In this document: positions 10,542 through 21,935 of the stretch, one piece after another
Layout: every line of letters starts with the position of its first letter
Numbering within the stretch: the stretch's first letter is position 1
Assembly (NCBI GenBank): GCA_022539475.1
Contig: VCMS01000264.1
Location: 1-64,000, forward strand
Length of the DNA stretch: 64,000 bases
Source: Gracilaria domingensis
Taxonomy: Eukaryota; Rhodophyta; Florideophyceae; Gracilariales; Gracilariaceae
Direction of reading: 5' to 3'
Position numbers and translations under genes: made by a program
The notes under the pieces: generated by a model
What the model saw: the letters and a program-made list of their open reading frames with translations, nothing else
Databases searched by the model: none
What the model was told of the DNA's origin: nothing

Positions 10542-11268
10542 CGAACAGCCGTCAGACCCTGAACTACATAAATGGCATCTGATACATAACCATGTCCCGC
10601 CCTCTAAACTCGCACGACTAGCCTCACTTCACATCATTCTCGAGTCAAGGCTGCTCCCCGTTGGGAAACGCACAATCACATGTAGCGGATGCAAGCTAGA
10701 GCGCCTCAAGCGCCAACCGCACACAAAAACGTCACACCAGTACCCTCTCGGCAAATTAATCACATCTGACATCTGCGGCCCCCTGCCACACACTTCAGCA
10801 CAGCAAAACCTCTACTTCGTCACCTTCTCTGAACTATACAGCCGATACCTGCTCCTCCACTTCAGCAAAAACCGACAGGGCCTCTCCAAAATCGTGGCAT
10901 GCGCCCTGCCATTCTTCCAGAGCGCGACAGGAACGTCTCCCACCATATTCATCTCGTACAACGCAAAAGAATTCTTGATCAAAGCGCTCCAGCAAATACT
11001 CTCCGCACAATGCACAAGCCAAGTTACAGCCACAGCATGTGCACGACGGCAAAATGGCATCGCTGAGCGTATCAATCAAACACTATCCTCCGTTGCGAGA
11101 GCTAATCTCATACAGAGTAGCCTTGGCGATGAACATTGGGAAGATGCAATCCGTGACACTGCTTTCAAATACAAACTGATCCCACATTCCTCTACCGGCA
11201 GAACACCACACGAAGCCAAATTCGGCTCCCCGGCCAAGCCGCGCGCACTACACGCCCTTGGATGACTT
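10542..11268 (+). pseudogene. Copia integrase, catalytic Asp lost
   Basis: About 240 codons. The HHCC-type zinc region (KWHLIHNHV then TCSGCKLER) is followed by the rve core. First catalytic Asp is in TSDICGPLP. The second, usually SDNG.EF, reads SYNAKEF, so the Asp is replaced by Tyr. The Glu is in NGIAERINQT. Downstream GRTPHEAKFG is the usual copia tail (TPYE..FG). Loss of the second metal-binding Asp predicts an inactive enzyme even apart from the stop at 11265. The frame is otherwise open across the domain. Confidence 0.75.
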
Positions 11269-11564
11269 GGATATGCCTTACTGCCCACCAGTGCCCAGTT
11301 ACAATCCAAGCTGGAAAGCAGAGGAATAACTTGCAGATACATGTACGCCGTCACCTCTCAAAACATCCTCGTCATGGCTCTTGGCGCAGGAAGATACATA
11401 CAAACTCCGAAAACAGACTTTCACCCATTTTCTCGATCTACAGAGCCCGTGGAATCAAATTCCAACGCATTTAACAACCACATTCTGCACCCCACGCCAG
11501 GGACAATCATAAACACCACTCGAGCACCAACAAGCCGCAAACAGGCAAACAAGTACCCCGACGC
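11269..11564 (+). pseudogene. Copia integrase-RT connecting segment
   Basis: Broken frames. LGYALLPTSAQLQSKLESRG resembles the FGC.AYV....KL..R. segment that follows the copia integrase. No other domain is visible. Confidence 0.4.
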
Positions 11565-12706
11565 CCACCAATTGGCAACAGCACACAACGAAGAGCTCGC
11601 GAAGCTCGACAAGCTGAAAGCTGTTAAGTAGATGCCGTAGAAACAGCTCCCAAAGAGACTGATCCAACTTACCATGACTTAAAAATACAAACGCACACCA
11701 GAAGGATTTATCATGAGCCGCAATCCCAGATGCTCAGTCCGCGGGGACAGAATGATACCTCACAAGGATTTCAATTGGGATGAAACCGCTGCCCACCTCT
11801 CACAGAAATCCATGGTTCGGCTGATATCGGCACGGGCTGCACGACACGGATTGGAACTTGAACACCTCGACATAAAATCAGCCTTCACGCACGAGAAGTA
11901 CCAACGCACGATTCCTCTATATGTTCGACAACATCCAAAATTTGATGGCTCATACACGCATCAAGAACCAGGCGGTCAGCTGATACTCAATCTCTCTGGA
12001 GCTGCTCCAGCCGGACACTATTATCTTGAAGAAGGGTGGAAATACCTACAGTCTCTCGACTTCCAACAATCCACCGACGACCATGCACTCTTTGTCGCTG
12101 GGACCGCCACCAATCAGTACACCATTTTCGTCCTAAATATAGACGAATTCATCATTGCGGCTACTCACCGACACAGAATAGATAACCTTTTCTCCCGGCT
12201 CCAGCAAAGTATGCGATCAAACAATTTGGGCTCGCCGACCCAATATCTCGGATGGAAAATCACCACAGACGACAACGCCGCAATATCCATATCGAAACCG
12301 CATACTTTGCAACAAATTCTTACACTGCTTGGCTTAGAAAAGGCCGATGGCAAACGCATCCCGTACACATCCGGCTTTGGATATCATCCGCCCGACGCCA
12401 ACGACGTACTCTCGTCGAAGTCGAAAAGTCTATACGTACAGTTGATCGGTTGACTCAGATGGCTCTCAGAGGGCACGCGGCCAGGCATTGCATTTTTTAC
12501 CGCAAAGCTGGCTCTTGCCTTAACAAACCCAACTGAACTCCATTGGAAACATATCAAATCAGTAGGCCGATAACTGAAAGGCACCACCACCCACGGACTG
12601 CACTATCCACGAAGTGTCCCAATCACAAAGCTTACGTCGAACTCCGAAACCGACTTCGCCGCCGACATAGGAACGCGATGTTTCACATCAGCCCTAAGAG
12701 AACGGG
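11565..12706 (+). pseudogene. Copia reverse transcriptase relic (RVT_2)
   Basis: From 11713 the frame is open to TGA at 12451. The first catalytic Asp lies in LEHLDIKSAF (copia LDVKTAF). The YVDD box is degenerate and reads NIDE in FVLNIDEFIIA at about 12126-12158, so polymerase activity is lost. Further landmarks are QYLGWKI and, after the stop, TRPGIAFFTAKL and LKGTTTHGLHYP, which match TRPDI and LKGT..GL of the copia connection region. The reading is cut at 12706 by a MITE. Confidence 0.7.
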
Positions 12707-13020
12707 AACGCTACGAGTGGCCTACAAAAAACCTTGAAATCTGGCTCATTGGCGTTCTATAGGCGTACGTTAGATCGAGATATTGGCGTACAATTTTGGC
12801 CTTCTACGCCATTTGTGCGCCATGGGTCGTATAGGTCACGAATGGCATACGTATGGTAAACATGCGTTGTACGCCAGTAGTGTAATTATTGTACCTTACT
12901 CTATTAGCGTGCAAGTGGCGTAGGAGCCCAAAATTGTACGCCAATCGCTCGACCTAATTTACGCCTATAGAACGCCATTGAGCCAGATTTCAAGGTTTTT
13001 TGTACGCCACTCGTAGCGTT
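12707..13020. mobile_element. Fold-back MITE (314 bp) inside copia RT/RNase H
   Basis: The two ends are inverted copies over roughly 110 bases each, starting AACGCTACGAGTGGC on both strands and differing at only scattered positions. The whole unit could fold into one long hairpin with a central loop near 12830-12900. No ORF. No TSD could be identified at either edge, so the superfamily is unassigned; long inverted arms are seen in Foldback and some Mutator-like elements. Confidence 0.75.
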
Positions 13021-13065
13021 TCAGTTCTTCTAGGGCAGGGGCTACCCATTTCTTGAATAAAAGTC

Positions 13066-13450
13066 TCATAGATTGGTCCTCCAGCAAACAATCCGTACCC
13101 GCACTGGTTGTGTGTGTGAAGCGGAGTACTATGCCGCCACCGCTGGCACACGCGACGCCGTCATGTTCAGAAGAATCCTGTTTTTCATCGGATTTTCCTT
13201 GCCGATCCCGACACCTTTGAAAATGGACAACCAGGCAGCCATAGGCGCTGCCCTTCAGCAAGGCTCTACAAAGCGACGCAAGTATATGGACCTCAGACAT
13301 CACTTCCTCCGCCATCATATCCGAAAGCGAAACATCAAGCCGGAGCACGTACCGTCCGCCTGACAACGCTCTGACATCATGACGAAACCCTTACTTCCGC
13401 AACAGTTTGAGGGCAACGTACAATTACTCAGCCTCCGGCCGTTGCGCCAT
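13066..13450 (+). pseudogene. Copia RNase H relic
   Basis: WSSSKQSVPAL, then after a frameshift CEAEYYAATAG (the copia SS.EAEY.A motif), MDNQAAIGAA (DN..A) and KRRKYMDLRHHFLRHHI (K.IDI..HF.R). SDIMTKPLLPQQFE is the C-terminal ADI.TK.L motif. Two breaks (near 13125 and a TGA at about 13362) separate these. It follows the MITE directly. Confidence 0.7.
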
Positions 13451-13554
13451 ATCCACAAGCGCTGGAGGCGACTTGCGCTCATCAGGGGGTGTGTTTTCAC
13501 GCATCAATTGATGCTTTCATACCAGATAAGCGCCGGTCGCCCCCGGCCAACAGA

Positions 13555-13655
13555 TGTTATCACGCTGCTATCACGGCCACATAGAGTGGCCACGTAGCAA
13601 CCCCAAATAAAGGGCTTGCCCGCCGGCGACTGCCGACGGTGCGGCCATCCATCTT
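13555..13655 (+). repeat. Probable copia 3' LTR segment
   Basis: Counterpart of 7757-7850. A purine run AGGGGGTG at 13484-13491 just upstream could be the polypurine tract, in which case the LTR would start near 13490. Nothing further is identifiable between 13656 and 13806. Confidence 0.4.
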
Positions 13656-13806
13656 TCCTGCTCTCACACGATGACGTGGATCAGGACCCGGAATGTGTGC
13701 ATGTGAACCACTATTGGGTTGCTTGGATGGAGTGAATTTTTTAGTAATTTTAGAAATATCCCGTGAGTTTTGGTCCAACACTGTCAGAACTGCATAGGAT
13801 GGGAGG

Positions 13807-14801
13807 TGTGGAGCAAACCCGATTCTGAGGGTGTTTTGAGGAAGAAGCTCTTCATATACGAGCGATGCGCCAGTGCACGTGGCACTTGAAGTTATGAGGT
13901 GCATCCCCTATGGGAGCCTTCAACCGTTGGTTAATTTAATCTTAATTAGCACCCGTAGAGGGGCGTGCATGGGCCAAGGCCCCTGGCTGGGCGTGGACAC
14001 GTGGGGGTGAATGGCTTGTGCACAAGTGGAGTATTTTGGGGAATATTTTAGTTTTGTTTTTATTTTGGCACCCTAACAGTGGGGTTGCGTACGTGTGCAA
14101 CCCGTACGGGTGTGCACTACTGTAATCAGTCGACCGGCTCTGCACCTGGGGTACCTAAAGGTGCAGGGGCGGCTGGACACCACCTGACGGTAAAGCAACC
14201 GAGCCTCTCCTTCGAGAAATGCCACTCGGATCAGAGGGCACTTGAGACTCATCTTGAGTGTGGGCTCTAGGCGTTACTGCCCTTGCCGGTGTACTACTCC
14301 ACCCGGAGGGTCACCTCAAGAGATATAAGTACGCGTACTCTCCTTGGGACGCCTAAAAAATCTGCGTATACCGTGTGGTATTGGTATCTATTATTACTAT
14401 TAATTCCTGATTGCAGGACAGATCTCCGCCCCAGTATTGGGTTGCTTCTTGGTTTTTTCTTGTTCTTTTTTCCAGACCTCGGGCCTGCTGCCTGCGTGTG
14501 CACCGCCCGCGTCTCCTCTATGGAGCATCTCTTTTTCCCTTATTTCTCGGCCTACGCCTCCCCTCGGAGTATCTGGCTCACCCCTTCTCGAGTATTTCTC
14601 ACTTCCCAACCGTCCTCGGCTGGTGATTCTCCTGATATTAGACTTTCCGCAATCACCTCTGTAGGTTTTCCGCAGTACATTACTGGTTTTACACCCAGGT
14701 CCTCGGTGTCAACAGAGGCTCGTCCACCCAGTTACCATCGCCCAAGAAGCAGGACTTCGTACATCCTGTGCGTGTTACATCCGTTCTGAGTCTGCACCAC
14801 A
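13807..14801 (+). repeat. 5' LTR of element B (995 bp)
   Basis: Starts TGTGGAGCAAACCC and ends TCTGCACCACA. It contains CGCCCCAGTATTGGGTT near 14430, a short hairpin-forming motif shared with other LTRs in the window. Confidence 0.9.
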
Positions 14802-14803
14802 AG

Positions 14804-14820
14804 TGGTCTCCTGACTTAGA
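14804..14820 (+). promoter_or_regulatory. Primer-binding site of element B
   Basis: TGGTCTCCTGACTTAGA begins two bases after the LTR. Element C has TGGTCTCCGGACCTAGAA at the same place. Complementarity to a tRNA 3' end of the form GGAGACCA is implied; see findings. Confidence 0.65.
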
Positions 14821-15176
14821 AGTCGAATTATGGGAAGATCACCTTTTTCAGGTTGGTTTAGAAGTGGAATTACCCACCTTGGTGGTTGGAAAGACCCTTA
14901 TCGGGTAGATCTGACCTCTACCCCGCATTCCGGAATCATTTGGTTGTTTTTGGTACTCTTCCCGTCCTTGGGACGCATATCTGCAGAATACCTCCCCCTT
15001 CACGAGGAAACTCGAGCAACAGATCAGTCTAAAGGAGTGGAGCAGCACCCCCTGCTGCCCCGCGCTCCCGTAGGTCTGTTCCCGAGACTGGAGATATCGA
15101 TCGCGATCCGAACGGTCGGAATGCAGCCTCAGCCGTTTTCGTACCGCAGGAGCTTTCTAGAGTACCGATACCGGTC

Positions 15177-16955
15177 ATGGAACCTCCTCCTGTGGAGCCT
15201 ACACCGCTGGTGGAAACGCCTTCACAGGCAGCCCGCCTCGAAGCGCTGGACTCGGGTGAGTACACCTTATTGGACTCACGATTGAGTGTTATCAACATCT
15301 TCCTCGTGGATCTTCTTAAACAACAAACCGAACTTCGGCATCGTCTCCAAGATGCCCATGTTAGGGATTACTCGGGAGAAATTCGACTCCTGCGTAAGGA
15401 TGTGAACTCCATTTTGGAGTGTCTTGGAGAACCCGCTGTGTTCAGAGCGGAGTATGCCGCTTTTATTGAAGAAGCTCGGGTGAGCCCCACTCGCTTACAG
15501 AGTCGTTTGGAAAACATAGAGGCTATCATCCGCATGGATGAGGCTGTAGCCAAAGAATACCCAATCGCCTCAGAAGGCTCAGCTCACCGCTCAATGAAGC
15601 GCAAATCCCGGAAGTCCAAAAGGAAAGTTCACGCATATTCAGATTCGTCCGATTCTGACTCCTCCATCCAATCGTCGGGTACCTCGACATCTTCTTCATC
15701 CTCGTCGAACAGGAAAGGTAGTCACCGACGTCGGTCTCGAGCGACACGTTCTAAGGCGACCTTTGTCACCCAGGGGGCCATTCGCTCCCGTGCTAAGGGA
15801 AAGAGACACAAGGGGCTCAGGGAGTTGAAACCATCGAATCCGTTATACCTAAAACTGCTTTCATACCGTTATTATCGGTTACAGAACGCCTCAGGCGAAT
15901 TCAATGCCCATAGCACGGGGCGAGTGAAGTATTACATCCGCCGAATGCAGATCACTCTACAGACGAAAGATTTCAGCGGTGACGACCCAATTATGGTGTT
16001 GGATTTTGCACGCTTCATGCAGGAAGCGGACATAATCTGTATGAGTGAAGCAAAGACCTATGTGGCCCTCCCATATTTCCTAAAAGGGATGGCAGAAGAT
16101 CAATTTCACTCCGTTTGGGGATCAGCGAGAACCTCGGAAGGCGGTGTCACGTGTTGGCCCGAAGGCGTTCATTACCTATTGAGGTCGTATGCCAGTGACA
16201 CTGCGATCCCAGACGCTATTTTGGCCCTACGGGCGACAAAGCAGAATTCGGGGGAAACAGAAACGAGTTATTCAATGCGCTTGAACAAAGCATTTCACCG
16301 TTGCGGTAACGTTTATTCCTCAGCTGAAAGGTGCACAATGTTTGTGAAAGTATTGGACCCCGCCATCCGGGCGCTAGTATCCCATTATCGGGAGCAGAAC
16401 AGAAAGATCTCCTACTTGGAATCGGTTCACTACGTCCAGACTGAGAAATACTTTCCGAGCGAGACGGAAGCCAGCACACAGGCTCAAGAAAGCTCTCCTG
16501 GCTGAAGGATCTGAGACATCTCTCTCCCTGTTACAGGATAACCGCCCATCTGTGGACTATGACCAGGTCCAATTGGCGGTAAATCCTATTTCAGTAGGAA
16601 CTTCGAAGATACTCTCAACCACTACAGGGAAAACAATGGATACAGACCCTGTGGGGTATATGGGGAACTCTAAGGTTCCTGCGCCATCGCTGGCCTACGC
16701 CAACAACCACACTCGGTTCGCACACCCAGGATGACGATAAACGACCTCAACGACCAGCGGCTGCACGCTCGCTAGATAAATCGGTGTCGCTGATATGTCA
16801 CATGTTTTATCAACACGGACATGTCTCACCTCAGTGCTCGTTTCCCTTGAGGGAGATGCCGAAAGTAATCGTACAGTAGGAGTCTTTGACCCCAGAAGAA
16901 CGGGAACGTGTGCCATCTGCCTCATATGAGGATTCGAAAGCCAAGTACGGGCGAC
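15177..16955 (+). pseudogene. Ty3/gypsy gag, element B
   Basis: The frame is open for 442 codons from ATG 15177 to TGA 16503-16505. Order: N-terminal coiled-coil-like region (residues about 35-125), a Ser/Arg/Lys-rich segment (about 140-200), then the retrotransposon gag capsid-like domain with FSGDDPIMVLDF, RLNKAFHRCGNV and MFVKVLDPAIRALV. It is about 60 percent alike by eye to the gag of element C. After 16505 the reading continues through two frameshifts to the zinc knuckle at about 16795-16836, which reads CHMFYQHGHVSPQC: the second Cys of CCHC is Phe. It would package element RNA if intact; this copy cannot. Confidence 0.85.
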
Positions 16956-17093
16956 AACAGCCGTCTCAACCTACATCGATACACACCCCAACCATGGGTT
17001 GAAGGATTCGACACTGGCAAACGGGGTTCATTTGGAGTCCCGAGGTGGGAATGAACCGCAATCGGAAGTCGAACCTGCCCCGAAAAACTAGAC

Positions 17094-19820
17094 TTGAGAG
17101 TCTCCCCTACGGGAGGTGCGTCTTCTGAGTCGAAGCAGAGGACGTCTGAGGCGTCACCGCTTCACTCCCCGGCAATTCGAATCCTCTTCAGGAGGGTTGT
17201 TGATACAGATGCTGACTCGAAACTCCTCGGAGTGTTGCATCGACCGTGGATTCTCTCCCGCAATTTGCGAAACCCGGATCGGGTCATGATAATGGCTGAG
17301 CGGAATTACAAAGTGTACGCCGACTTAGCTTTATCAAACCAGTACATGGTACGTCAATTATCCGTCTTGGATACAGGCGCTGCGCCCAATCTGATTCACA
17401 CCGCGTTGATACCACCCGCACTTCGGGAACATATTCGCCACAGTCCGAACTTGGATATCGCCGACACAAATAACTGCCCGATACGCACGGTGGGTCACTT
17501 ATCTATCGTGATGAGACTCGGAACGTACTTGTTGCACCTGGATTTTGTTGTCTGCAAAGCACTTGCAGCACCCGTTATTCTGGGTTCTCATATTTGTGAT
17601 CGCTTCTTGGAAGCTATACGCCCCAGGGCCAGAACCGTAGAAATGGTTGATGGCTCGTCGATTGCAATAGTGCGGAAGACATTCCGGAACGCGTCGCGCA
17701 AGCGTGTCTCCTTGCCTGTCGCTAAAGAGGCGCCGACACCGAAACCGGTCTCCACCAAACTCAGAATCGCCCAATCCGTTCGGATACCATCGGAATCCCG
17801 AGTATAGGTGTCTGTCTCTTCCAAACAGGTCGGGTTGCACATTGTGCAACCCCTGTCAACCCTCTTTACCGAGAAACAACTTGCAGTTGCTAACGAGATT
17901 GTTACTATCAGTCCAGAAGAACCCTTAAAGGTGCGAATCGCCAACTTTGGCCATTCTGACCAATGGCTGGTGAAGAATCAAATTATCGGGTCCGACTTAC
18001 CTCACCTCACCGCTATCGTACCAACGAAGATACCTGTCTCGGAAGTGCTTGGCCTGACCGACCCTAAGGAGGGGGAGGGCACTGCTCCTGCTTCTCATTC
18101 GTAGGAGAGAGGTGACTTCACGAACCCTGACAATTCATCGGTTGTTTCTAATCCGACCGCGTCAGAGGTGAAGGCCACACCACCTGGCTCTCAATTTAAG
18201 GATCCTGTTAAGGAGTTTGAAAACTTGGACTTGTCTCACGTCCCAGAATCTCATCGAGAGAAATTGCAAGACATGTTGCGTGAATTCACCCGCATGGGGA
18301 ATGGTTCCTTGGGCACCATCGGGATCACGGAACACCGCATTGATCTACTACCGAACACTCGGCGGATTGCACAACACCTTTATAGGGCTGGGACGAACGC
18401 TCGTGAAGAGGAACAATCACAAGTCGAGAACATTCTGGGCGCAGGAGTCATTGAGCCCGCACAATCGTCATTGGCGTCACTTGTCGTGCTTGTACCTAAT
18501 CCTGACGTGTCATGGAGGTTCTGTATTGACTACCGCCTATTGAACACCGTCACGGTGAACGACGTTTATCCAATTCCACGAATGGATGAATAGATTAACT
18601 CACTTGGGAGTGCAAAGGTCTTTACGACCCTCGATGCCAACTGGGGTTACTGGCAAGTTCTCATTCGGGAGGAAGATGGTGATAAGACCGCCTTCGTATG
18701 TCACCAGGGGCTATGCCGCTTTGCGCGAATGCCCTTTGGGCTAACTAATGCCAACGCCACATTTCAACGGGCGATCTACATTCTGCTGTCGCCCTTGAAA
18801 TGGCGCACCTGTTTCGTATATTTGGACGATATCATAATCTTCTCCAATAATATGGAAGAACATCTCTCCTATGTCCGGGATGTCATGCGGGTATTGTGTG
18901 ACGCTGGAATCACGTTGAAACTGAAGAAGTGCGAGTTTTTCACCGATTCGGTCAAGTACTGGGGCCACATAATCCGCCCAGGCCAACTCTCGATCGACGA
19001 GGTGCGCGTCAAGTCCTTGAAAGAAGCTACACACGCTACAACTCAAACTTAGTTACGCTCCTTCTTAGGATTGTGTAATGTGTACAGGAGATTTGTTCCG
19101 AACTTTTTGGAGATTGCCACGCCGCTTAACAAACTCCTAACGAAAGGACAACCGGTGCAACTGGAACCTTTCGGTGACAAGGAAGCGTCAGCGTTTACGC
19201 AGCTGATTGACGCCGTCACGTCCCCGCCTATCTTAGATCTCTCCAGCTCTGGGTTACCGTACAAACTAGGCACTGATGCCAGTGCAAACCAAGTAGGGTG
19301 TGCCTTGTTTCAGTCGGATACTGAAGGTGTCCGTCACCCAATTGGGTACTGGTCTCGCTCGCTCAATGTGCACGAGCGGAACTATTCTGTCTCTGAAAAA
19401 GAGTGCCTCGCCGTAGTATGGGCATTGTCTACCCTACGCCTCTACCCACTGGCCACCAACTTTGTGGTACACACGGATCATGCCTGCCTGCGATGGCTCA
19501 TGGAAATTTCTGAGCCCTCAGGGCGACTTATGAGATGGAGACTCCAATTGTCGGAATTCGATTTCGACGTATGCTACAAGAAGGGGAATCTCAACACCCA
19601 AGCGGATGCACTCTTCCGTCTGGGAGCTGCTGCCGAAACAGACCCCTCCGATGATTTGGACATACCCTGCTTCTTAGCAGAACTTACTGATGAGGAGCCA
19701 GGAATCCCATTGGATGATATTTTCGACGATATCCTCGCCGCCGAAGGAACGGAACCCATCGCGGGTTCCTTTGAACCTATTACTCTTCAGGAGTTAGTGA
19801 GGGAACGACAGTTAAGATAA
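17094..19820 (+). pseudogene. Ty3/gypsy pol: protease, RT, RNase H, element B
   Basis: A single reading frame runs through the whole stretch, broken only by in-frame stops at 17805, 18102, 18591, 19050 and 19818. Protease active site DTGA at 17370-17381. RT landmarks: FCIDYRLLNTVT, TTLDANWGYWQV (first Asp), MPFGLTNANATFQRA, and YLDD at 18819-18830. RNase H: GTDASANQVGCALFQ, EKECLAVVWAL and HTDHACLRWLM, with all catalytic acids in place. So domain residues are preserved while stops have accumulated. No frameshift is seen over 2.7 kb, in contrast with the gag C-terminus. Confidence 0.9.
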
Positions 19821-20448
19821 GTTCTGTACGCAAGTGCGTTCTCGCTTGAATGGTGGACAGCGCATACCTTTGTGATGAACGACCAAGGCTACTTGGTACG
19901 AATGGTAGAACGCAACCCACAGATCGTAGTATCACACTCGCTAAAACGTCGAGTACTACACCTTTCACATTATGTCAAGGTTGGCGCACACCCTGGGCAC
20001 AAACTGTATCTCACATTGAGAAGAAACTTTTATTGGCCGGCTATGGCGTTTGACTGCTACGCAATTAGACTCTCGTGCTTGGACTGTGTCAAAAATGATG
20101 TCCGACTTCGGAAGTACTCAAACGAGTTAATCATGTTCCCCGCGAGAAGCCCGTTGGAATTTGTGGCTATCGACATATTGGGCGAGTTAATTCGTACTCC
20201 CCGAAAGAACCGGTACCTCTTGGTGATCACGGATCGCTTCTCCAAATTGTTCAGGACTGTACCCCTTAAGCGAATCTCCGCCGCGGTCATTGCACAAGCA
20301 TTCGTAACCCACTGGGTGTTCGTTTATGGCCCGCCGGTTAACGTACTTTCTGACAACGGATCTCAATTCACATCGAAGTTCTTTCTAGATGTATGCAGAA
20401 TCCTAGGTGTCAGGAACTTGTTTACAACCACCTATCACCCCCAGTCTA
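19821..20448 (+). pseudogene. Ty3/gypsy integrase, N-terminal part, element B
   Basis: Same frame as the upstream pol. The zinc-binding region HLSHYVKVGAHPGHK then CLDCVKND is complete. The rve core has its first Asp in FVAIDILGEL and the second in LSDNGSQFTSKFF. The reading TTTYHPQS is cut at 20448 by the solo LTR and resumes at 21437. Confidence 0.85.
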
Positions 20449-21436
20449 TGTAGAGCAAAACCCTGCGCTAGGCGCGATGGGGAATCTCCACTAGGATGTC
20501 CGAGTCCTACTCCCTGGATGGGATAGAAACAGCGGTAGAACCATCTGTCCGTGCTCGAGTCGCGAGACAAGCCGGTTATAAGACCGGAGACGGTGACTGG
20601 ATATACCTACAGAGGTGAGATGCAAAGAGCGGTATAGATCCAGAGGTGAAGTGTGATCCGAACCTGTAGAGATGGAAAAAAAGGGAACCGTGTCAACGGG
20701 GGAACGCTCACGGTGCAACCTACCGGAGCGAAGCTACGGACCGTGCCAACAGGCGGGAACAGGTCCGATAGCGGAGCGACGCACAAAGGCGTGCCAAAAT
20801 TAAACCCAATACTGGGGCGGAAGCAATACTTGAACCAGTTGAACGGGTGACAACAACAGTCACGAAAGTAAACAACAAAATACAATGACAACAACAATGG
20901 ACCGATACAACGGTAGATATAACAAAGATTCCATAGATGGCAAGATGCAAGCTTCCTAAGTGACCCTGAGGAGTAGTAGCGCCGAAACCAATCGTGTTTA
21001 CTCTCCAAGGGGAGTGGTAAACCTACGTAGGCAGCTGTCTACTATAGCCCGATCCTCAACAGGACGCGACTCAGTTGTCCATTTACTTGGAGGCTCCAGG
21101 GTGAGATCACCCGAGCATATATACTATTACTACTACGGTATCTACAATGCACACCTCCCGAGGGTCATACACGTGGACGAACCACTGTCAGGGTGCAGGG
21201 TATTCCCCAACGGGCGTTCCACAAGTATCTAACTAGTTAGCTTCACCACGTGGCCTACTATCACACCTACTAGGCACTTCCCATGCAGGGTCCATCTATT
21301 AAGGGTCCAACCAAACCATCCCAACAATACGCAAAATTAAAGGGAGTTTTCATAACTTAGCCACGTCACCGGCCATCGGTACCACCTCACTATGAGAACC
21401 GTAGTGCATCCGATAGCGGAAAGACGTTGCTCCACA
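20449..21436 (-). repeat. Solo LTR inside integrase of element B (988 bp)
   Basis: The minus strand starts TGTGGAGCAACG and ends TTTTGCTCTACA. The flanks GTCTA (20444-20448) and GTGTA (21437-21441) form a 5-bp TSD with one mismatch; the right copy fits the expected integrase codons (HPQCNGQ), so the left copy is the mutated one. It contains the CCCCAGTATTGGG motif on the minus strand near 20812. No coding region. Confidence 0.85.
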
Positions 21437-21935
21437 GTGTAATGGGCAGGTAGAACGGTTTAACCGTACGATGCTTAATGCACTCCGTTCTTATGTGGCA
21501 GATCACCCCAAGTAATGGGATCTTTATACTGACACAGGAACATACGCGTAAAGCACTCACGTGCATATGGTACCCTCGCTCTCACCGTTTGAATTGGTAC
21601 TCTCAGCCACCGCCACCGGTCGCTATTGAAGCCCAACTTACTCCTGCGAGTTACCCGTCCCCGGCGCAGTACCACAACGCGTGGAAAAATTGGATCACCA
21701 AGATGGTGCCAAAAGCCCAGAAGGCGATGGATAAAGCTCAGGCTACATTCAAGCGAAACTTCGACCAACAGGTCCGCAAACCATTACCCGAATTGCGGTT
21801 GAACGACTTTGTGTTCTTCCGCAAGGAGTAATACAATCTTGAAAAGGAACGTCGCCACAAGCCTTCACCCATTGCAAGTGGACCCTGCCGGGTGGTATCT
21901 CTTACGCCAGACACCGTTGGGTTAGATATTGACGG
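21437..21935 (+). pseudogene. Integrase C-terminal part and GPY/F module, element B
   Basis: NGQVERFNRTMLNALRSYVA carries the catalytic Glu. Then come LSPFELVLSA, QVRKPLPELRLNDFVFFRKE and, after a stop at about 21829, HKPSPIASGPCRV, the counterpart of the GPY/F module of element C. Several frame breaks. Confidence 0.8.

Larger units (their letters stand above)
7757..13655 (+). mobile_element. Ty1/copia element, degenerate
   Basis: Gag, protease, integrase, RT and RNase H appear in the Ty1/copia order, with integrase before RT. The ends are tentative. About 95 bases at 7757-7850 and 13555-13650 are related (both contain GTTATCACGC, a CCAAATAAA polyadenylation-like signal and CGACTGCCG) and probably represent the two LTRs, but neither outer edge is clean and no TSD is visible. 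The coding region has stops and frameshifts in every domain. It is interrupted by a solo LTR and by a fold-back MITE. Confidence 0.65.

Noticed and set aside
13775-13779. CCAAC as a TSD partner of CCAAC at 27485-27489, which would make the LTR fragment start before element B
   Set aside because: The following bases do not begin with TG and the Harbinger frame does not continue across the proposed join.
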